The position numbers and the translations under genes were made by a program. Shown here piece after piece: positions 48,216 through 61,961 of a DNA stretch of 64,000 nt. The DNA is from Fomes fomentarius. Its lineage: Eukaryota > Basidiomycota > Agaricomycetes > Polyporales > Polyporaceae. Within the stretch, counting starts at the first letter, position 1. Every line of letters starts with the position of its first letter. Where the stretch lies: assembly GCA_022606135.1 (NCBI GenBank), contig JABYQN010000002.1:4216001-4280000 (forward strand), in the 5' to 3' direction. The notes under the pieces are model-generated. The model did no database searches. It was given only the letters and a program-made list of their open reading frames with translations, and had not been told where the DNA came from.

Positions 48216-49537
48216 ATGGACAACTCCCGACTCAATATCAACATATACGAATACATCATTGACGAACTTGGCCCGGACCGGGGGACGAATTCTTCCTACT
48301 GGTGTACCACCGCCCTCGTCTGTTCTGCCTGGCGCCGCCGTAGCCAATACAACCTCTTCCGTACCGTTCATCTCCGAACGCAGTCACAGGTTGACCTCCT
48401 CTTTCGAACATTTCGGACGAACGCGCCCCTGGCAGATTTGGTCACCAGCCTCACCATGGGCTCACTCCGGGGTTATTATAAACATGATCCACTCACCTGG
48501 CTAGTACCCCTTCTGTGGGAAGTCAAGAAGTGTCGTGCACTGTATCTTCAGGGGATTGATTGGAGACGCTATCCAGCCCTGTATGCTTCTTCTGTTTTGC
48601 GTGAGGTGCAGCGTTGTGGTAGCTCGACCATCACAACACTTGAAATCATGCTCTCCCAGTCGATCTTCCGTCCAGCGCTGCTGCTCATCCAGGCACTACC
48701 GTTTCTGAAGAAACTTGCCGTCTTCTGCCCCACACGTCTGTATACGACCTCTGATACCTTCCCCCACGATCCTAAGCAGGCAGCATGCAATCAGCTCCAG
48801 AATCTGCAGCTCTGGGTGTGTAGTCTACTGATTATATGTCATAGTATCTCATCTTGTCTTTAGCGTTGCAGTGAAGTGAGCTTTCCACCAATGTCCTTTG
48901 GAACCAATGTGGAAGAGCTGTTCATACGGATCCCAGAGGGCGGAGCCTCAGGTGATGTTTCGCCGTGGTTCATGGAATTGATTCGTGACCTGACTAAGTA
49001 TATTACGATTAGATGAAACCCTTAAGTGCATCAGAGCTTTCCAGCGGCTACAGGCCCTGCACGTAGAGTGCTACATAGACAATGGGCAAAGTGCTGGTGC
49101 GCGGATCAAATGTCTGCTCTCGGTTCTGAGCATTATAGGCTCGAGTGCTCTCCAATCCTTGGAGATTCCACTGAAATACAACACACGATACATGAGCTAT
49201 CTGGTACTAGACCGTGTCGGTCTCCTGGACAGCCTATGCAGTGCTGAGATGGTGGAGGTTCTCGACAGGTTTCCTGCCCTTCGTAATTTCAGCTTTACGC
49301 TATACGACAACTCGCTTCAGCACGAGCGGCAGTGGTGGGAGGCTGAGCTGGGGAAGAGGCTTCGTAGCCGCCTGCATTCTGTTATCACGGTCTCGGTACG
49401 AGTTATTATGTCGAGTGCGTTCCCTGCCTCGTGTATCATATGACCGCGTGGCTCAATTGACACTGGCAGAGGGACTACGTCCGTTCGATGGGCCGCTGCA
49501 TGCAAGAGTTTGGCGGATGATGCAATCGAAGCGATAG
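48216..49537 (+). CDS. F-box/LRR-like protein, duplicate 1
   Basis: Exons 48216-48815, 48864-48951, 49013-49414, 49470-49537; 1158 nt, 385 aa. N-terminal F-box-like motif (INIYEYIIDEL ... ALVCSAWRRRSQYNLFRTV), then leucine-rich segments (SSTITTLEIMLSQ, LLLIQALPFLKKLAVFCP, CIRAFQRLQALHVECYID, DRFPALRNFSFTLYD). Intron 2 (48952-49012) has a perfect CTGAC branch site and is shared with duplicate 2. The last exon reads KGLRPFDGPLHARVWRMM and differs fully from that of duplicate 2. Probable SCF adaptor; substrate unknown. Confidence 0.75.
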
Positions 49538-51349
49538 ACCGGGCTGAAATCAGCATGGCTTGTGCCTGCCTGATATGTGACATGTCGCCGCGCCTGGAAG
49601 TTCATCCCTACTTACATACCATGTACGTTCACTTCACTCTCCTTCACCAGTGTATGCAGCCCGCCTTCTCAACCTCAGCAGCATCAACAGAGTCAATCAA
49701 GAAATCCAGTGGGCGATCGCTAATGTCTGTTGCTCGGACATGCTAGGGCGCCGTCGCGTTGTGACAAGCATCTTCTTTTGCGTGTTGGATATGTGTCGCC
49801 CCATGGGCCAAGGCACGCCAGGGTCCCACAACCACACCAGTTCATCCATCCCGCACTTCGTCATCACAGCGGCGCTTTCGTAGAGATTCCATCATACCAC
49901 GGCGCATCATACTATATCCATTGGTCCGTCGACGCTTACACCAATGGTGCTTGAAGCACATCGGGTTGAAGCTCAAGAAAACATAAACACGATGGGGGAT
50001 CCACGAGCCACGCCCTCCATCTCGGTACCCGAAAGAGCCCACGTCCCCACCTGCGGGAACGGGGATGCCGGCACTGAGAGCCAGTGGACCTGTGCCTAAT
50101 CGGCGCCCCCTGCCATCCGTTTCACCACCGTGACCGTAGCGGCACTTCCCCGACCAACGTGCAATTGAATCTTGACTGCGCCTACTCCCTCTCGTTCTCT
50201 CATCGTTTTTGACTCTTGCTCTGCTTACCACTACGACACCGATATGTCATAGTACTAGTAGTATCGCCCAATTTTCTGTCTTTCGTCCTGCATTCTTTCT
50301 TCACCTGCACTTGCTCTCCCTCTCCCTCTCCCTCTCCCTCTCCCTCTCCCTCTCCCTCTCGTTCGAATTCCCTCACCGTTAACTTTCTTGCCTCTCGCTC
50401 TGCTTACGACGTCGATATGTCATTGTACTAGTATCTCCCAAGTCCAGATTCCCTTCCGAATTCACTGCACTTGCGACACTCCTTCATGGTCCTGTGTGCT
50501 GAGCCTGCGCGGTCACGGTGGCGCTCAGAGTCCGACGACTCTCCGGGAGTAGACTGATTATGTCCGGTGGGATATGAACGTCTCGCGGATACATTCACAC
50601 GACGGCAGGAGGCGAGGCGCGCGGGGTAGGGTGGAACGGGGCGGGCGGTAGGGCGGGCGGGACACCCGTAGACTACGAGGAGTGGTACAGGATAGTGAAT
50701 ACAGGAGCAGAGGCCCGTGGCCGCGGGAGTTATCAAGAATAACGCGCGACCGTGTGATACGTACACCCTCTTGACTCCGCCTGGATACAAGAAAATTCGT
50801 GGGGCGCCGCAGATCATCTTTCCCGGTGCGCACGAGCACCCACTCGACGCGGTCGAACTGCTCCTTAATTTCGAAATTCGGAGTGCCGCGCGCTGCACCG
50901 TGTCTACGTGTGTAGATCTCGGCCCTTAGGCCTTAGGGACCGACCGCATTTGCGCACACAATGCTTCGATTTCGACCGTCGCGAAAGGTGAGGATGGCGA
51001 ACGAAATCGAGGAGACATATCAGTATGACCGCTATGCAACCCACGGGTTGCACGCAATCTCCGGTTTGAACCCCGAATGTAGCATCACTCTTACAGCGGA
51101 TGTATTTGCGGATATATCTGTCAAGGTTCCAGGACGTGAAGGATGTATCGGACATACTGAGAACCTACTCATCACGTCTGTGACGTACTCTATCGCCGAT
51201 ATACGAACCATCATGAAGGCAGTAAGCAAGGTCGCGGGCCACGTTTGCATATTATAAGATGTTGCTCGGCGTAGCGATAGCGCTACACGCATATACGCAA
51301 GTTATGTATCGCGAAAGCATCGCGGTGGTACATCTATAACGCGTAAGAT
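49538..51349. other. Non-coding part of duplication unit 1
   Basis: Matches 54910-56669 in patches (for example 50930-51350 against 56240-56660). The central part differs: this unit has a CTCCCT microsatellite region, whereas unit 2 has a GC-rich ORF-bearing stretch. No gene recognised. Confidence 0.5.
50324..50360. repeat. (CTCTCC)n microsatellite
   Basis: About six uninterrupted hexanucleotide units, only in duplication unit 1. Confidence 0.9.
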
Positions 51350-52655
51350 CTAGAACTTGAACACCTGCTCGCAACACACCCCTCAGCATGGAGCGAAGGC
51401 GCGAACACGAACAAATAACATGATTACGGAACGCACCTGGTCGGAGGTGTACCCGAGGTCCTTCAGGATCCCGGCGAGCTCGCCCTGCTTCATCCCGTCC
51501 TTCTTGCCCGCGACGGCCGCGACTTGTCCCGGGGGACCTGCGTATCCCCAACCTATCAGACGAGGACAGTCGAGCGAGCGAGGAGCGCAGAGACGGTACG
51601 TACCGCAGACGAAGATCTTGGCCTTCTCGCCCAAATTGGGCGGGGGAGGTGCTGTTGGACGAGCTCCAAGCCAGTGACGTATCCCGTCGGGCCTGTATGT
51701 ATACACCGGCGGAACCCAGTCCAGTCCACGTGTCCGCACGTCAGCCAGCTATGTCTCAGAGCGGGGAGAAGGCGCGCCACGCACCCTTCCAGTCCGGCTC
51801 GGGCTTGTCGACGGTGTAGACGACGTTGAAGGTGCTGGGGTACTTGCGGGAGAGCGCGTCGAACTCGTCTTTGAGGACGATGTCTTTGGTGGAGAGGTTG
51901 GCGAAGATGAGCGTGAAGCGCGTCTTGTTTGAGGGGTCTTTGAGCGCGTGTTCGAGGATCTGGTACATGGGCGCGCTGGGGGTTTCAGTGAGTGAGTGAG
52001 TGCGGACGCGGGCGAGCGGGTAACGGGTAACGAGAGAAGGAGGCAGCGAACGAGGTGAGTTAAATACAGAGGATTCTGAATAGAGCGTTCTGTATGCGCG
52101 TGGGTTTGACGGCGCGTGTGATTCGGCGGGAAGGGTTAAGAGCGATATGAGCGCGGCGGCATGGACCAAACCGGCGAATCAAGCAGTCACGATACTCGCG
52201 CCACCAAAGAGAGATAGCAGCAGTAGCAGCGTAGCGTATAGCACCGAAAGCAGGAGTTGCGTGCGATAACCGCGAGGGCGAGAGCGCATTTGTCGTGGAG
52301 TCTGACGTCTCTCCGTGGTTGCTGGGCACTGGTACGAAGTGCTCGCGTACGGAATTGGAAGTGGGGTATGCGCAGTACGAGGATGATGCCGGGAAGTTGG
52401 GACAAGAGGAGAAGAGAGGAGAAGCGAGTGCTGCTCTGGGCAGAGCATGATCTCACATGCCGCTACCACCTGCGATCATGCCAACCTCTGCAAACCGATT
52501 GGCTGCAGACGGACATATGAGCGACCGAGCTTGATTTGGAAGGCAAGGGGAGGACTCACTCTTGTAAACGAACTTGGGGATGGGACCCTTGATGGAGAGC
52601 TTCTGGCCAGGCTCAGTGAGGTCGTGAATGTACTTGGACATCTTGCCTTGGTTTG
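51350..52655 (-). pseudogene. Truncated, frameshifted cytochrome b5 reductase copy
   Basis: Matches the 3' part of the intact gene at 56670-58415: part of exon 3 (MSKYIHDLTEPGQKLSIKGP), exon 4, the NAD-binding exon (APMYQILEHALKDPSNKTRF), and the last exons ending DLGYTSDQ|VFKF. It lacks the presequence and most of the FAD domain (exons 1, 2 and most of 3). In the exon encoding LELVQQHLP a one-base loss in a C run (about 51650) shifts the frame, and nearby codons differ (VTGLELV against VNSELV). It cannot make a working reductase. Confidence 0.88.
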
Positions 52656-53019
52656 TGCGCTCAGCATTCAGTAAGTAGCAACAAGTTCTGTCGATGCCCC
52701 AGGACGTGACACTGGACCGTTGGCAAAACGCGAATACGAGTCTTCTCCTCTGCTTACTAGTTGTATATCGTTGTTGCAGTACGTCGCTGCGAGTATCATA
52801 TCTAGAGAGCTCGTAGGACGTCCGAGCTTAGCCTTAGTATGAAACCAGCGCAGATCAAACCAGGTTCGTACCCATTCATGTCCTGCTGTGTCGTATGCAG
52901 TGCGCAATCTCCATACATCCAGCATGTCGTATTCAGTATCCTCGGTGTGAGAATATCGTCGTTCGTCGTAGCACAACGAAACTTAACGATGTTGTTCGGG
53001 GATCGGTTAGAGCGATTTG
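52656..53019. other. Spacer between duplication units
   Basis: 364 bp present at the junction. Its central part (52840-52990) loosely resembles 30216-30300, suggesting a dispersed repeat at the breakpoint. Confidence 0.45.
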
Positions 53020-53602
53020 AGAGATCAAAAACAGGATGCGTTGTACTCGTACTCGAGACAACGTCGTCGAAATACAACGTTCACCACTTTCACAAGCGCC
53101 CAAATCATCCCTGCCGAGTGGCAGTACTAGTGTCTCCCACGCACAGCTCCCTCACTCTAGCAAGCTCGACTTGAACGTGAGTATATCACGCACCGTTCAG
53201 TTGTGTGCCTCCGCTTCAAGCATTGCTCAATATTATTATACCCTATTCCTGATAGTGTCGTAAAATTGAGCGTGACTAGTCGTCTGTCACACACTTCGCA
53301 ACATCCGAGTCAGGCTTAGAAACAACGTTGATTTCAACTTGATCTGAATTGTTGACTGCGACGCGACACGCTGGTTACTGTAGTAAGTACGAAGGGCCAG
53401 TGCCCTTGTCATGTCTGACTTGGCCTTCGCATCCCCCCGGACATACTTACTGACTACAATGTAAGAGCATGTCCGTGCCCTGAGCCCTGCGCGCTAAGAC
53501 TCGGCGCGCGTCCTATAAACCTGTTACCTCAAACTGACGCATCCCAATCTTCTTCCTTTGTACCTCAGCTCTCTCCCTTCCTTGGAATTCTCCCAGCCCA
53601 AC

Positions 53603-54909
53603 ATGAACAACTCCCGACTCAACATTAACATATACGAGCACATCATTGACACGCTCAACAACAATTCCTACTGGTGTACCACCGCCCTCGTCTGTTCTGC
53701 CTGGTGCCGCCGTAGCCAATACAACCTCTTCCGTACAGTTCACCTCTGCAGGCAGTCACAGGTTGAGCTCCTTGTTCAAACATTTCGGACGAACGCGCTC
53801 CTCGTAGACTTGGTCACCAGCCTCACCGTGGACTTTACGGGTCAATTGCGAGATCATCCACTCATCTGGGTGCCACTTCTGTGGGAAGTCAAGAAGTGTA
53901 GTGCACTCGATCTTATGGGCATAGATTGGACACGCTATCCAGACATGTATGCTTCTTCTGTCTTGCGTGAGGTGCAGCGTTGTGGTAGCTCGACCATCAC
54001 AACGCTTAAAATCAAGCTATTCCAAACGGTGTTCCGTCCAACGCTGCTGCTCATCCAGGCACTACCGTGTCTGAAGAACCTCGTCGTCTACTGCCCCAGA
54101 CGTCTGCATACGACCTCTCATACCTTCGCCGCTGCCATCCCTAAGCAGGCGGCATGCAATCGCCTCCATAGTCTGGAACTCCAGGTGCGTATTCTACTGA
54201 TCATATTTCGTGGTATCTCATCTTGGCTTCAGCTTGACAGTGCCGAAGTAAGCTTTCCACTGCAGTCCTTTGGAGCCAATGTGGAAGAGCTGGCCATACA
54301 GATGCCACAGAACAGCAGAGCCTCAGGTGACGGTTCACTGTGCTTCATGGAACTGATTCGTGACTTGACTAAGTACTACACCGTATACGTACCTAGACGA
54401 AACCCTGGGGTGCATCAGAGCTTTCCGGCGGCTACAGGCCCTGCGCGTAGCATGCTACATAGATACAGAACACAGTGGGAGTGCTGCCGCGCGGATCAAA
54501 TGTCTGCTCTCGGTTCTGAGCATTGTAGGCTCTAGTGTAACTCTCCGATCCTTGGATATCCGACTGTCATGCGACACAGCACTCTGGAGCTATCTGGTAG
54601 ACCGTGTCGGTCTCCTCGACAGCCTATGCAGCGCCGAGATGGTAGAAGCTCTCGACAGGTTCCCTGCCCTTCGTAATCTCAGCTTTATGCTCTACGACAA
54701 CAAGCCTCAGCACGACCGGCAGTGGTGGGAGGCTGAGCTGGTGACGAGGCTTCCAAGCCACCTGCAATCTGCTGTCACGGTCTCGGTACAAGTTTTTATG
54801 ATGGGTGCGTCCCCTGCCTCATGTATCATATGACCGCGAAGCTCAATTGGCACTGCCAGACGAACATACTTTCAAGGAACTATACGATGGGCGGCGTGTG
54901 CAAGACTAG
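53603..54909 (+). CDS. F-box/LRR-like protein, duplicate 2
   Basis: Exons 53603-54184, 54233-54326, 54397-54804, 54860-54909; 1134 nt, 377 aa. Same structure as duplicate 1 (INIYEHIIDTL, ALVCSAWCRRSQYNLFRTV, CIRAFRRLQALRVACYID). Substitutions and small in-frame indels are frequent, while all splice sites are kept, which indicates both copies stayed under constraint. The last exon is different (DEHTFKELYDGRRVQD). Probable SCF adaptor. Confidence 0.75.
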
Positions 54910-56669
54910 CCATGCGGCGGTTGTCCCGCATGCACGATTCTGGTGCCGCCTTGCGGTTCCTGCCCCGCATGCCACTGCGCACCCATGTCCTTTAACGATC
55001 GTGACACCAATCACCTTGGAAAACTACACTGGCAGCCCTCAGCCTATCATCCGCCCTTCGTCATCTTTGTCAACGCTGCGCTTTCGTAGAGGTTCCATCA
55101 TACCACGGCGCATCGTACTATATCCATCGGGTCCGTCGACGCTTACACTGATGGTGCTTGAAGCATACTGGGTTAAAGCTCAAGAAACCATAAACACGAT
55201 GGGGGATCCACTTCTCACCCCCTCGTCCGACTCACCGTCAACCCCGCCAACCCCCGCAGGCTTCTCGTCCTCGTCTCCCAGCGCTCCCACCGCCCCGCCT
55301 CGCTTTCCCTCACCGCGCCCCCACCCCAGCCGAGCGCAGGCGAAGCAGCGATCACCCGCCTTCTTCGCGCCCATCGCGACGCTCGGTGCACCGGCACCGC
55401 GCCCTCCTTCCTCTCCGCTGGCCTGCCGCAGGACCGACACGGGCGGATCGCGCAGAAGGCCGATATCGGCTCGCCGAGGGCTTACGGGCGGCAGTGGAAG
55501 GCGAGGCGAGGAGCGAGCTAGATGACGCGTATGGCGTGCCTCAGAGGAGGGTATGCGGAGGAAAGTGCTGCGGGCTCGTACGGTGGTGGATATGTGGACA
55601 GGTATGGCGGGGCGGGGGGACTGGGAGGACGCGGACACGGACACGGATACTCTGCGCGTTGGGGGTGACGTTTGTAGATGCGGTGCGGACGAGGGACAAG
55701 GAGCTCTTGGACAGCTTGAGCCTTGAGGTGCGTAGTGGTCGTGTTGTCATGTGTCCATCTATGGGATGTGGAGGAGAGGTGTCGGAGAGGCGACGGCGCT
55801 CGAGTCGTCTGCGCGATGTCCAGCGGTCACCGTCCGTGCACACTGGATGACTTTTCATACGACAAGGTGCCCAAGTCCCTCCAGGTTCCCTCTGCAAACC
55901 GTGCAGCCAGAACGGAGGAGGAGGAGGAGTAGAGTCATTATGTCTGTGGGATTGAACGTCTCGCGGATACATTCGCACGACGGCAGGAGGGCGATAGGGC
56001 GGGGCGGGGTAGGGTGGAACGGGGCGGGCGGTACTAGGGCAAGACGGGGTGGACGCAGTAAGCTGTAGGACGGGACACCCATAGAGTGGTACAGGACCTT
56101 CGCCTGTATACAAGAAAATTCCTGGGGCGCCGTCGATCTTTCCCACTGCACACGAGTACCCACTCGAAGCGGTTCAACTGCTCCTTATTTTGGGAGTGCC
56201 GCGCGCTGCACCGTATCTGCGTGTAGATATCAACGATCTCGGCCGTTAGGCCTTAGGAACTACATTTGCGTATACAATGCTTCGATTTCCGTCGCGAAAG
56301 GTGAGGACGGCGAACGAAATCGAGGAGACATATCATGATCAGTATAACCGCTAAGTAACCCACGGGTTGCACGCAATCTCTGGTTTGAACCCCGGATGTA
56401 AAATCGCTCATACCAGCGGATGTATTTGCGGATATATCTGTCAAGGTTCATGGACGTGAAGGGTTTATCGGACATACTGAGAACCTACTCATCACGTCTG
56501 TGACGTACTCTATCGCCGATATACGAACCATCATGAAGGCAGTAAGCAAGGTCGCGGGCCACGTTTGCATATTATAAGATGTTGCTCGGCGTAGCGATAG
56601 CGCTACACGCATATACGCAAGTTATGTATCGCGAACGCATCGCAGTGGTACATCTATAACGCGTAAGAT
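54910..56669. other. Non-coding part of duplication unit 2
   Basis: Contains the low-confidence ORF at 55200. Otherwise patches homologous to unit 1 with no recognised gene. Confidence 0.45.
55200..55524 (+). CDS. Pro/Ser-rich ORF of uncertain status
   Basis: Starts MGDPLLTPSSDSPSTPPTP and stays open for about 108 codons with strong Pro/Ser/Arg bias that GC-rich DNA alone could produce. The start (ATGGGGGATCCAC) is also present in unit 1 at 49992, but the sequence after it is different and not open in the same way. Could be a 5' exon of a lost gene. Confidence 0.25.
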
Positions 56670-58415
56670 CTAGAACTTGAACACCTGCTCGCAACACACC
56701 CCTCAGCATGGAACGAAGGCAAACACAAACAAAGAACGTGCAACGCACCTGCTCCGGCGTGTACCCGAGGTCCTTCAAGATCCCGGCGAGCTCGCCCTGC
56801 TTCATCCCGTCCTTCTTGCCCGCGACGGCCGCGACCTGGCCCGGGGGCCCTGCGTATCCCGAACCTATCAGACGAGGACAGTGGTGCGAGCGAGGAGCGC
56901 AGAGACGTACCGCAGACGAAGATCTTGGCCTTCTCGCCTAGAGTGGGCGGGGGGAGGTGCTGTTGGACGAGCTCCGAGTTGACGTATCCCGTCGGGCCTG
57001 TACACACCGGCGGAATGCAGTCCACGCGTCCGCACGTCAGCCAGCTATGTCTAAGAGCGGGAGAAGGCGCGCCACGCACCCTTCCAGTCCGGCTCGGGCT
57101 TGTCGATGGTGTAGACGACGTTGAAGGTGCTGGGATACTTGCGAGAAAGTGCGTCGAACTCGTCTTTGAGGACGATGTCTTTGGTGGAGAGGTTGGCGAA
57201 GATGAGCGTGAAGCGCGTCTTGTTTGAGGGGTCTTTGAGTGCGTGTTCTAAGATCTGGTACATGGGCGCGCTGGGGTTCCGGGTGGGTGAGTGAGTGCGG
57301 AGACGGGCGAGCGGGTAACGGGAGAACAAGGGAGCGAACGAGGTGAGTTGAACACAGAGGACTCTGAACAGAGCGTTCTGTATGCGCGTGGGCTAGGCTC
57401 AGCTTGACGGGGAAAGGATCAAGATCGACATAAGCGCGGCGGCATGGACCAAAGGGACGAAGACAGCAAGTGTAGGGTATGAGACCGAGAGCAGGAGTTG
57501 CGTGCGATGGCGAGAGCGCATTTGTCATAGAGTCTGACGTTGCTCTGTGGTTGCTTACGAAGCGCTCGGGTACGGAGGTGGAAGTGGGGCATGCGCAGTA
57601 CAAGGATGATACCTGGAAGTTGGGGCGGACGAGAAGAAAGGGAATGCGAGTGCTACTGCGGGCAGAGTTTGCGAGAAAGAGAAGGAGGGGACTCACATGC
57701 CACTACCACCTGCGATCATGCCAACCTGGGTAAACTGGTTGACTGCAGGCGGACAGATGAGGAACCGAGACTGAAATGGAAGGCAAGGGGAGAACGCACT
57801 CTTGTACTCGAACTTGGGAATGGGGCCCTTGATGGAAAGTTTCTGGCCGGGCTTGAGGTCGTGGATGTACTTGGACATCTTGCCTTGGTCGTAGTTTTTG
57901 ATGAGGAAGATGAGCTCGCCGGAAAGGTCTGAAGGGGAGATGGGGGTGTAAGGGCGGATGACGGGCTTTCCCTTGGGGTCGAGGAGGGGGTTGGGAGCAT
58001 CATCGGGGGACTTGACGACGACGCATGAGGCGACGGGGAGGAGGGAGGCGGTGTTGGGTGGAAGCTCGAAGATGAACCTGGTTGAGGTGCAGGGTTGGAT
58101 GGAGTATGATAGAAAAGGAGGAGGAAAACGTACTTTGCAGTGTTGTAGTTGTAGGGCTCGACCTTCTTGAGCTTGAAGTCGAGGAAGTTCTGAGGGTCGA
58201 GGGCGGGCTTGTCGGAAATAGTGGGCTTTACGGGGGCAGGGCTGGAGGAGCGGTCGAGATAGAGGTAGCCAGCAAGACCAGCAGTGCCTACAGACTGTAA
58301 GGACAAGTGCGAATAGAAGATGAGCAAGACGCGTACCGGCACCAATCAACCAGTACGGAAGGTTGGAGGACTTGGCCGGAGAAGACGGCGCGGTTGAGTA
58401 CCGGCGCGCATTCAC
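56670..58415 (-). CDS. MCR1: NADH-cytochrome b5 reductase 2, mitochondrial (Mcr1-like)
   Basis: FAD enzyme passing electrons from NADH to cytochrome b5 or related acceptors at the mitochondrial outer membrane/intermembrane space. Exons (minus): 58415-58337, 58287-58134, 58077-57800, 57742-57697, 57270-57080, 56997-56911, 56849-56749, 56684-56670; 951 nt, 316 aa. The N-terminus MNARRYSTAPSSPAK looks like a presequence, followed by a membrane anchor (PYWLIGAGTAGLAGYLYL). FAD motif RPYTPISPSDLSGELIFLIK; then GPIPKFEYK, GMIAGGSGI, the NAD site and FVCGPPGQVAAVAGKK, ending EQVFKF. Intron 4 is 426 nt, far longer than all others. It shares a 660 bp divergent promoter with the MAP kinase gene. Confidence 0.93.
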
Positions 58416-59074
58416 TAACTAGATAGCGCTGACGTCAACGACAGAGAGCGAGAGAAGAGGAGATGCATACAGCGGTGCGTGCAGTGAATGAAGCTCGGAC
58501 AAAGGACATGGTTGGAAGGAGAAAGAGAAGGGAAGACGAGGCGGACGCGATGACTGAGTCTCCCCGCAGACGCCCAGCGGTGCGCAGTCATGCTTGCCTA
58601 ATTTGGCAGTTATCCTCGCTCGCCATTCGCCATTCGCCATTCGCCACTCTCAAGCGCAAGCTGGTTCGGATCCAAGCAGCTGTCCGCAGCCAAGTATCTT
58701 CGCGCGCCCAAGTCCGTCGAGTGAGACGGCGGCCGCCTGGCCCAGGCAGGGAGGGACCTGCGACGTCATCCAGCCAGCTCAACTGTTATGACGTCATTTC
58801 TAACCCTACCCCGCCTTCAGCATACTCATCCTCCTAATCCGCTCCCACAAAAAATGGCCAGGAAATATGGGGACGTAGGCCATCGTCTACACACCCAAAC
58901 AGAGCCCACAACTCGCGGGAAAGGCAAGGGGAGAGGACAGTGGAGGAGAGATCGGTGCCAGCTTAGGGTTAGAGGGCATCTTAGATAAGCGAGATGCGTC
59001 GGATGTGCGCCCCATCTCTCTCTCTCTCCTCCCATCCTTCTCCTTCCTACAACCACTCCCTCCAACCCACGTCC
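58416..59074. promoter_or_regulatory. Divergent promoter region, MCR1 / HOG1-type kinase
   Basis: 659 bp. Includes a tandem CGCCATT-type heptamer (58621-58648) and a pyrimidine-rich leader before the kinase ATG. Confidence 0.45.
58621..58648. repeat. Heptamer tandem repeat
   Basis: CGCCATT repeated about four times, the last copy altered (CGCCACT), within the divergent promoter. Confidence 0.8.
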
Positions 59075-60925
<1,851 letters not shown>

Positions 60926-61961
60926 CTTTCTACTCCGTCATCGTCGTCGCCGATGGGACAGTGGTTGTCGCTGATGCATGATGTATTCCTATCCTGTCGT
61001 TGTAGCCCTGGCGTTGTAGCCCCGACTTCATTACTTGTACGGACCTAAATCTCACTTGTTAGATGGCAACCCCCTGTCTACGTGCTCGCATCCTGTCCCT
61101 TCTCCTTGAACGTCTACGTGTATCAGCCCCGATCCAGTCTCTTTCCCTTGTGACCTTCTCGTTCTGTCTTGTTACTGTGACCTATGGGCTCAGGTTCGCC
61201 CGCGCATATATTCTTGTCGTCGTTGCGGTATACTAGTACTTCATGCGTTTTCGTGTGTCGTAATACCCCTCATATCTCATCCCCCGCGGTATCCCCCGAA
61301 GTCCGAATTCATTCAAATGTAAACGTATTGTACGCCCGGGCCCGACCCGGAACCCGTTCCCCGTATTCACGCATCGCGGCTTGTTTTTCTTTCCCTCGCT
61401 CCATCCCTGTGTTCTGTGCCTGTCTGTCCGTCATTCGCATGGTCAGACTGACTTGACTTCGTGTGAGATCATGTCTACCTACATCCACGGGCAAATACAC
61501 GGCGTCGAGTAGGCGATGTCTTTGTATTGCTCTGCTCTAGTACATGCATACACGCAGCGCCAAGCGTTCAAACGCGATGGTGGACCTTGAGTGGGTGGCC
61601 TCTTGGAATGTGTGGGACCTCTGACAATGGATGTTGACTCCGGTCAGTATGGAATGAGATCGTTGCGAGGGGGGACGTTGCAATTGCAACGACCAGAGCA
61701 GAGGCCCGAGTGTACAGCACGATCAGATATATTCGCCCATCACTATATACGTGGTAAGATTCACAGCGGACTATCCAACTGCTGCCGCAAGGTATATTGG
61801 CGCGCTCTCACTGTCGGAGGCCCCAATATACAGGATCAAGACAGAATCTCCCTTGACTAGATACGCGGTGAAATTCGACAGGGATGCCACAGGAGCTCCT
61901 TGTGGGGCGCTCTCACTACAAACACCAGGAAGGGTCAGCAACGGAGCGAACGGTAACTATT
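60926..61961. other. Convergent intergenic region, no gene seen
   Basis: 3' flanks of the kinase and the F-box/LRR-like gene. ORFs such as 61184-61456 and 61591-61860 lack coding character. Confidence 0.45.

Larger units (their letters stand above)
47410..52655. repeat. Tandem segmental duplication, unit 1
   Basis: Direct repeat of 53020-57892. Shared start GGATGCGTTGTACTC followed by ACAACGTCGTCGAAATACAA; shared end GTACTTGGACATCTTGCCTTGG. It carries an F-box/LRR-like gene (+) and the 3' two thirds of a cytochrome b5 reductase gene (-). The unit stops abruptly inside reductase exon 3. Confidence 0.88.
53020..57892. repeat. Tandem segmental duplication, unit 2
   Basis: Direct repeat of 47410-52655. 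This unit joins seamlessly to the rest of the intact reductase gene (57893-58415), so it holds the parental arrangement at its right end. Confidence 0.88.

Noticed and set aside
50324..50360. Possible CRISPR-like or telomeric array
   Set aside because: Simple hexanucleotide microsatellite without spacers; not telomere sequence and internal to the window.
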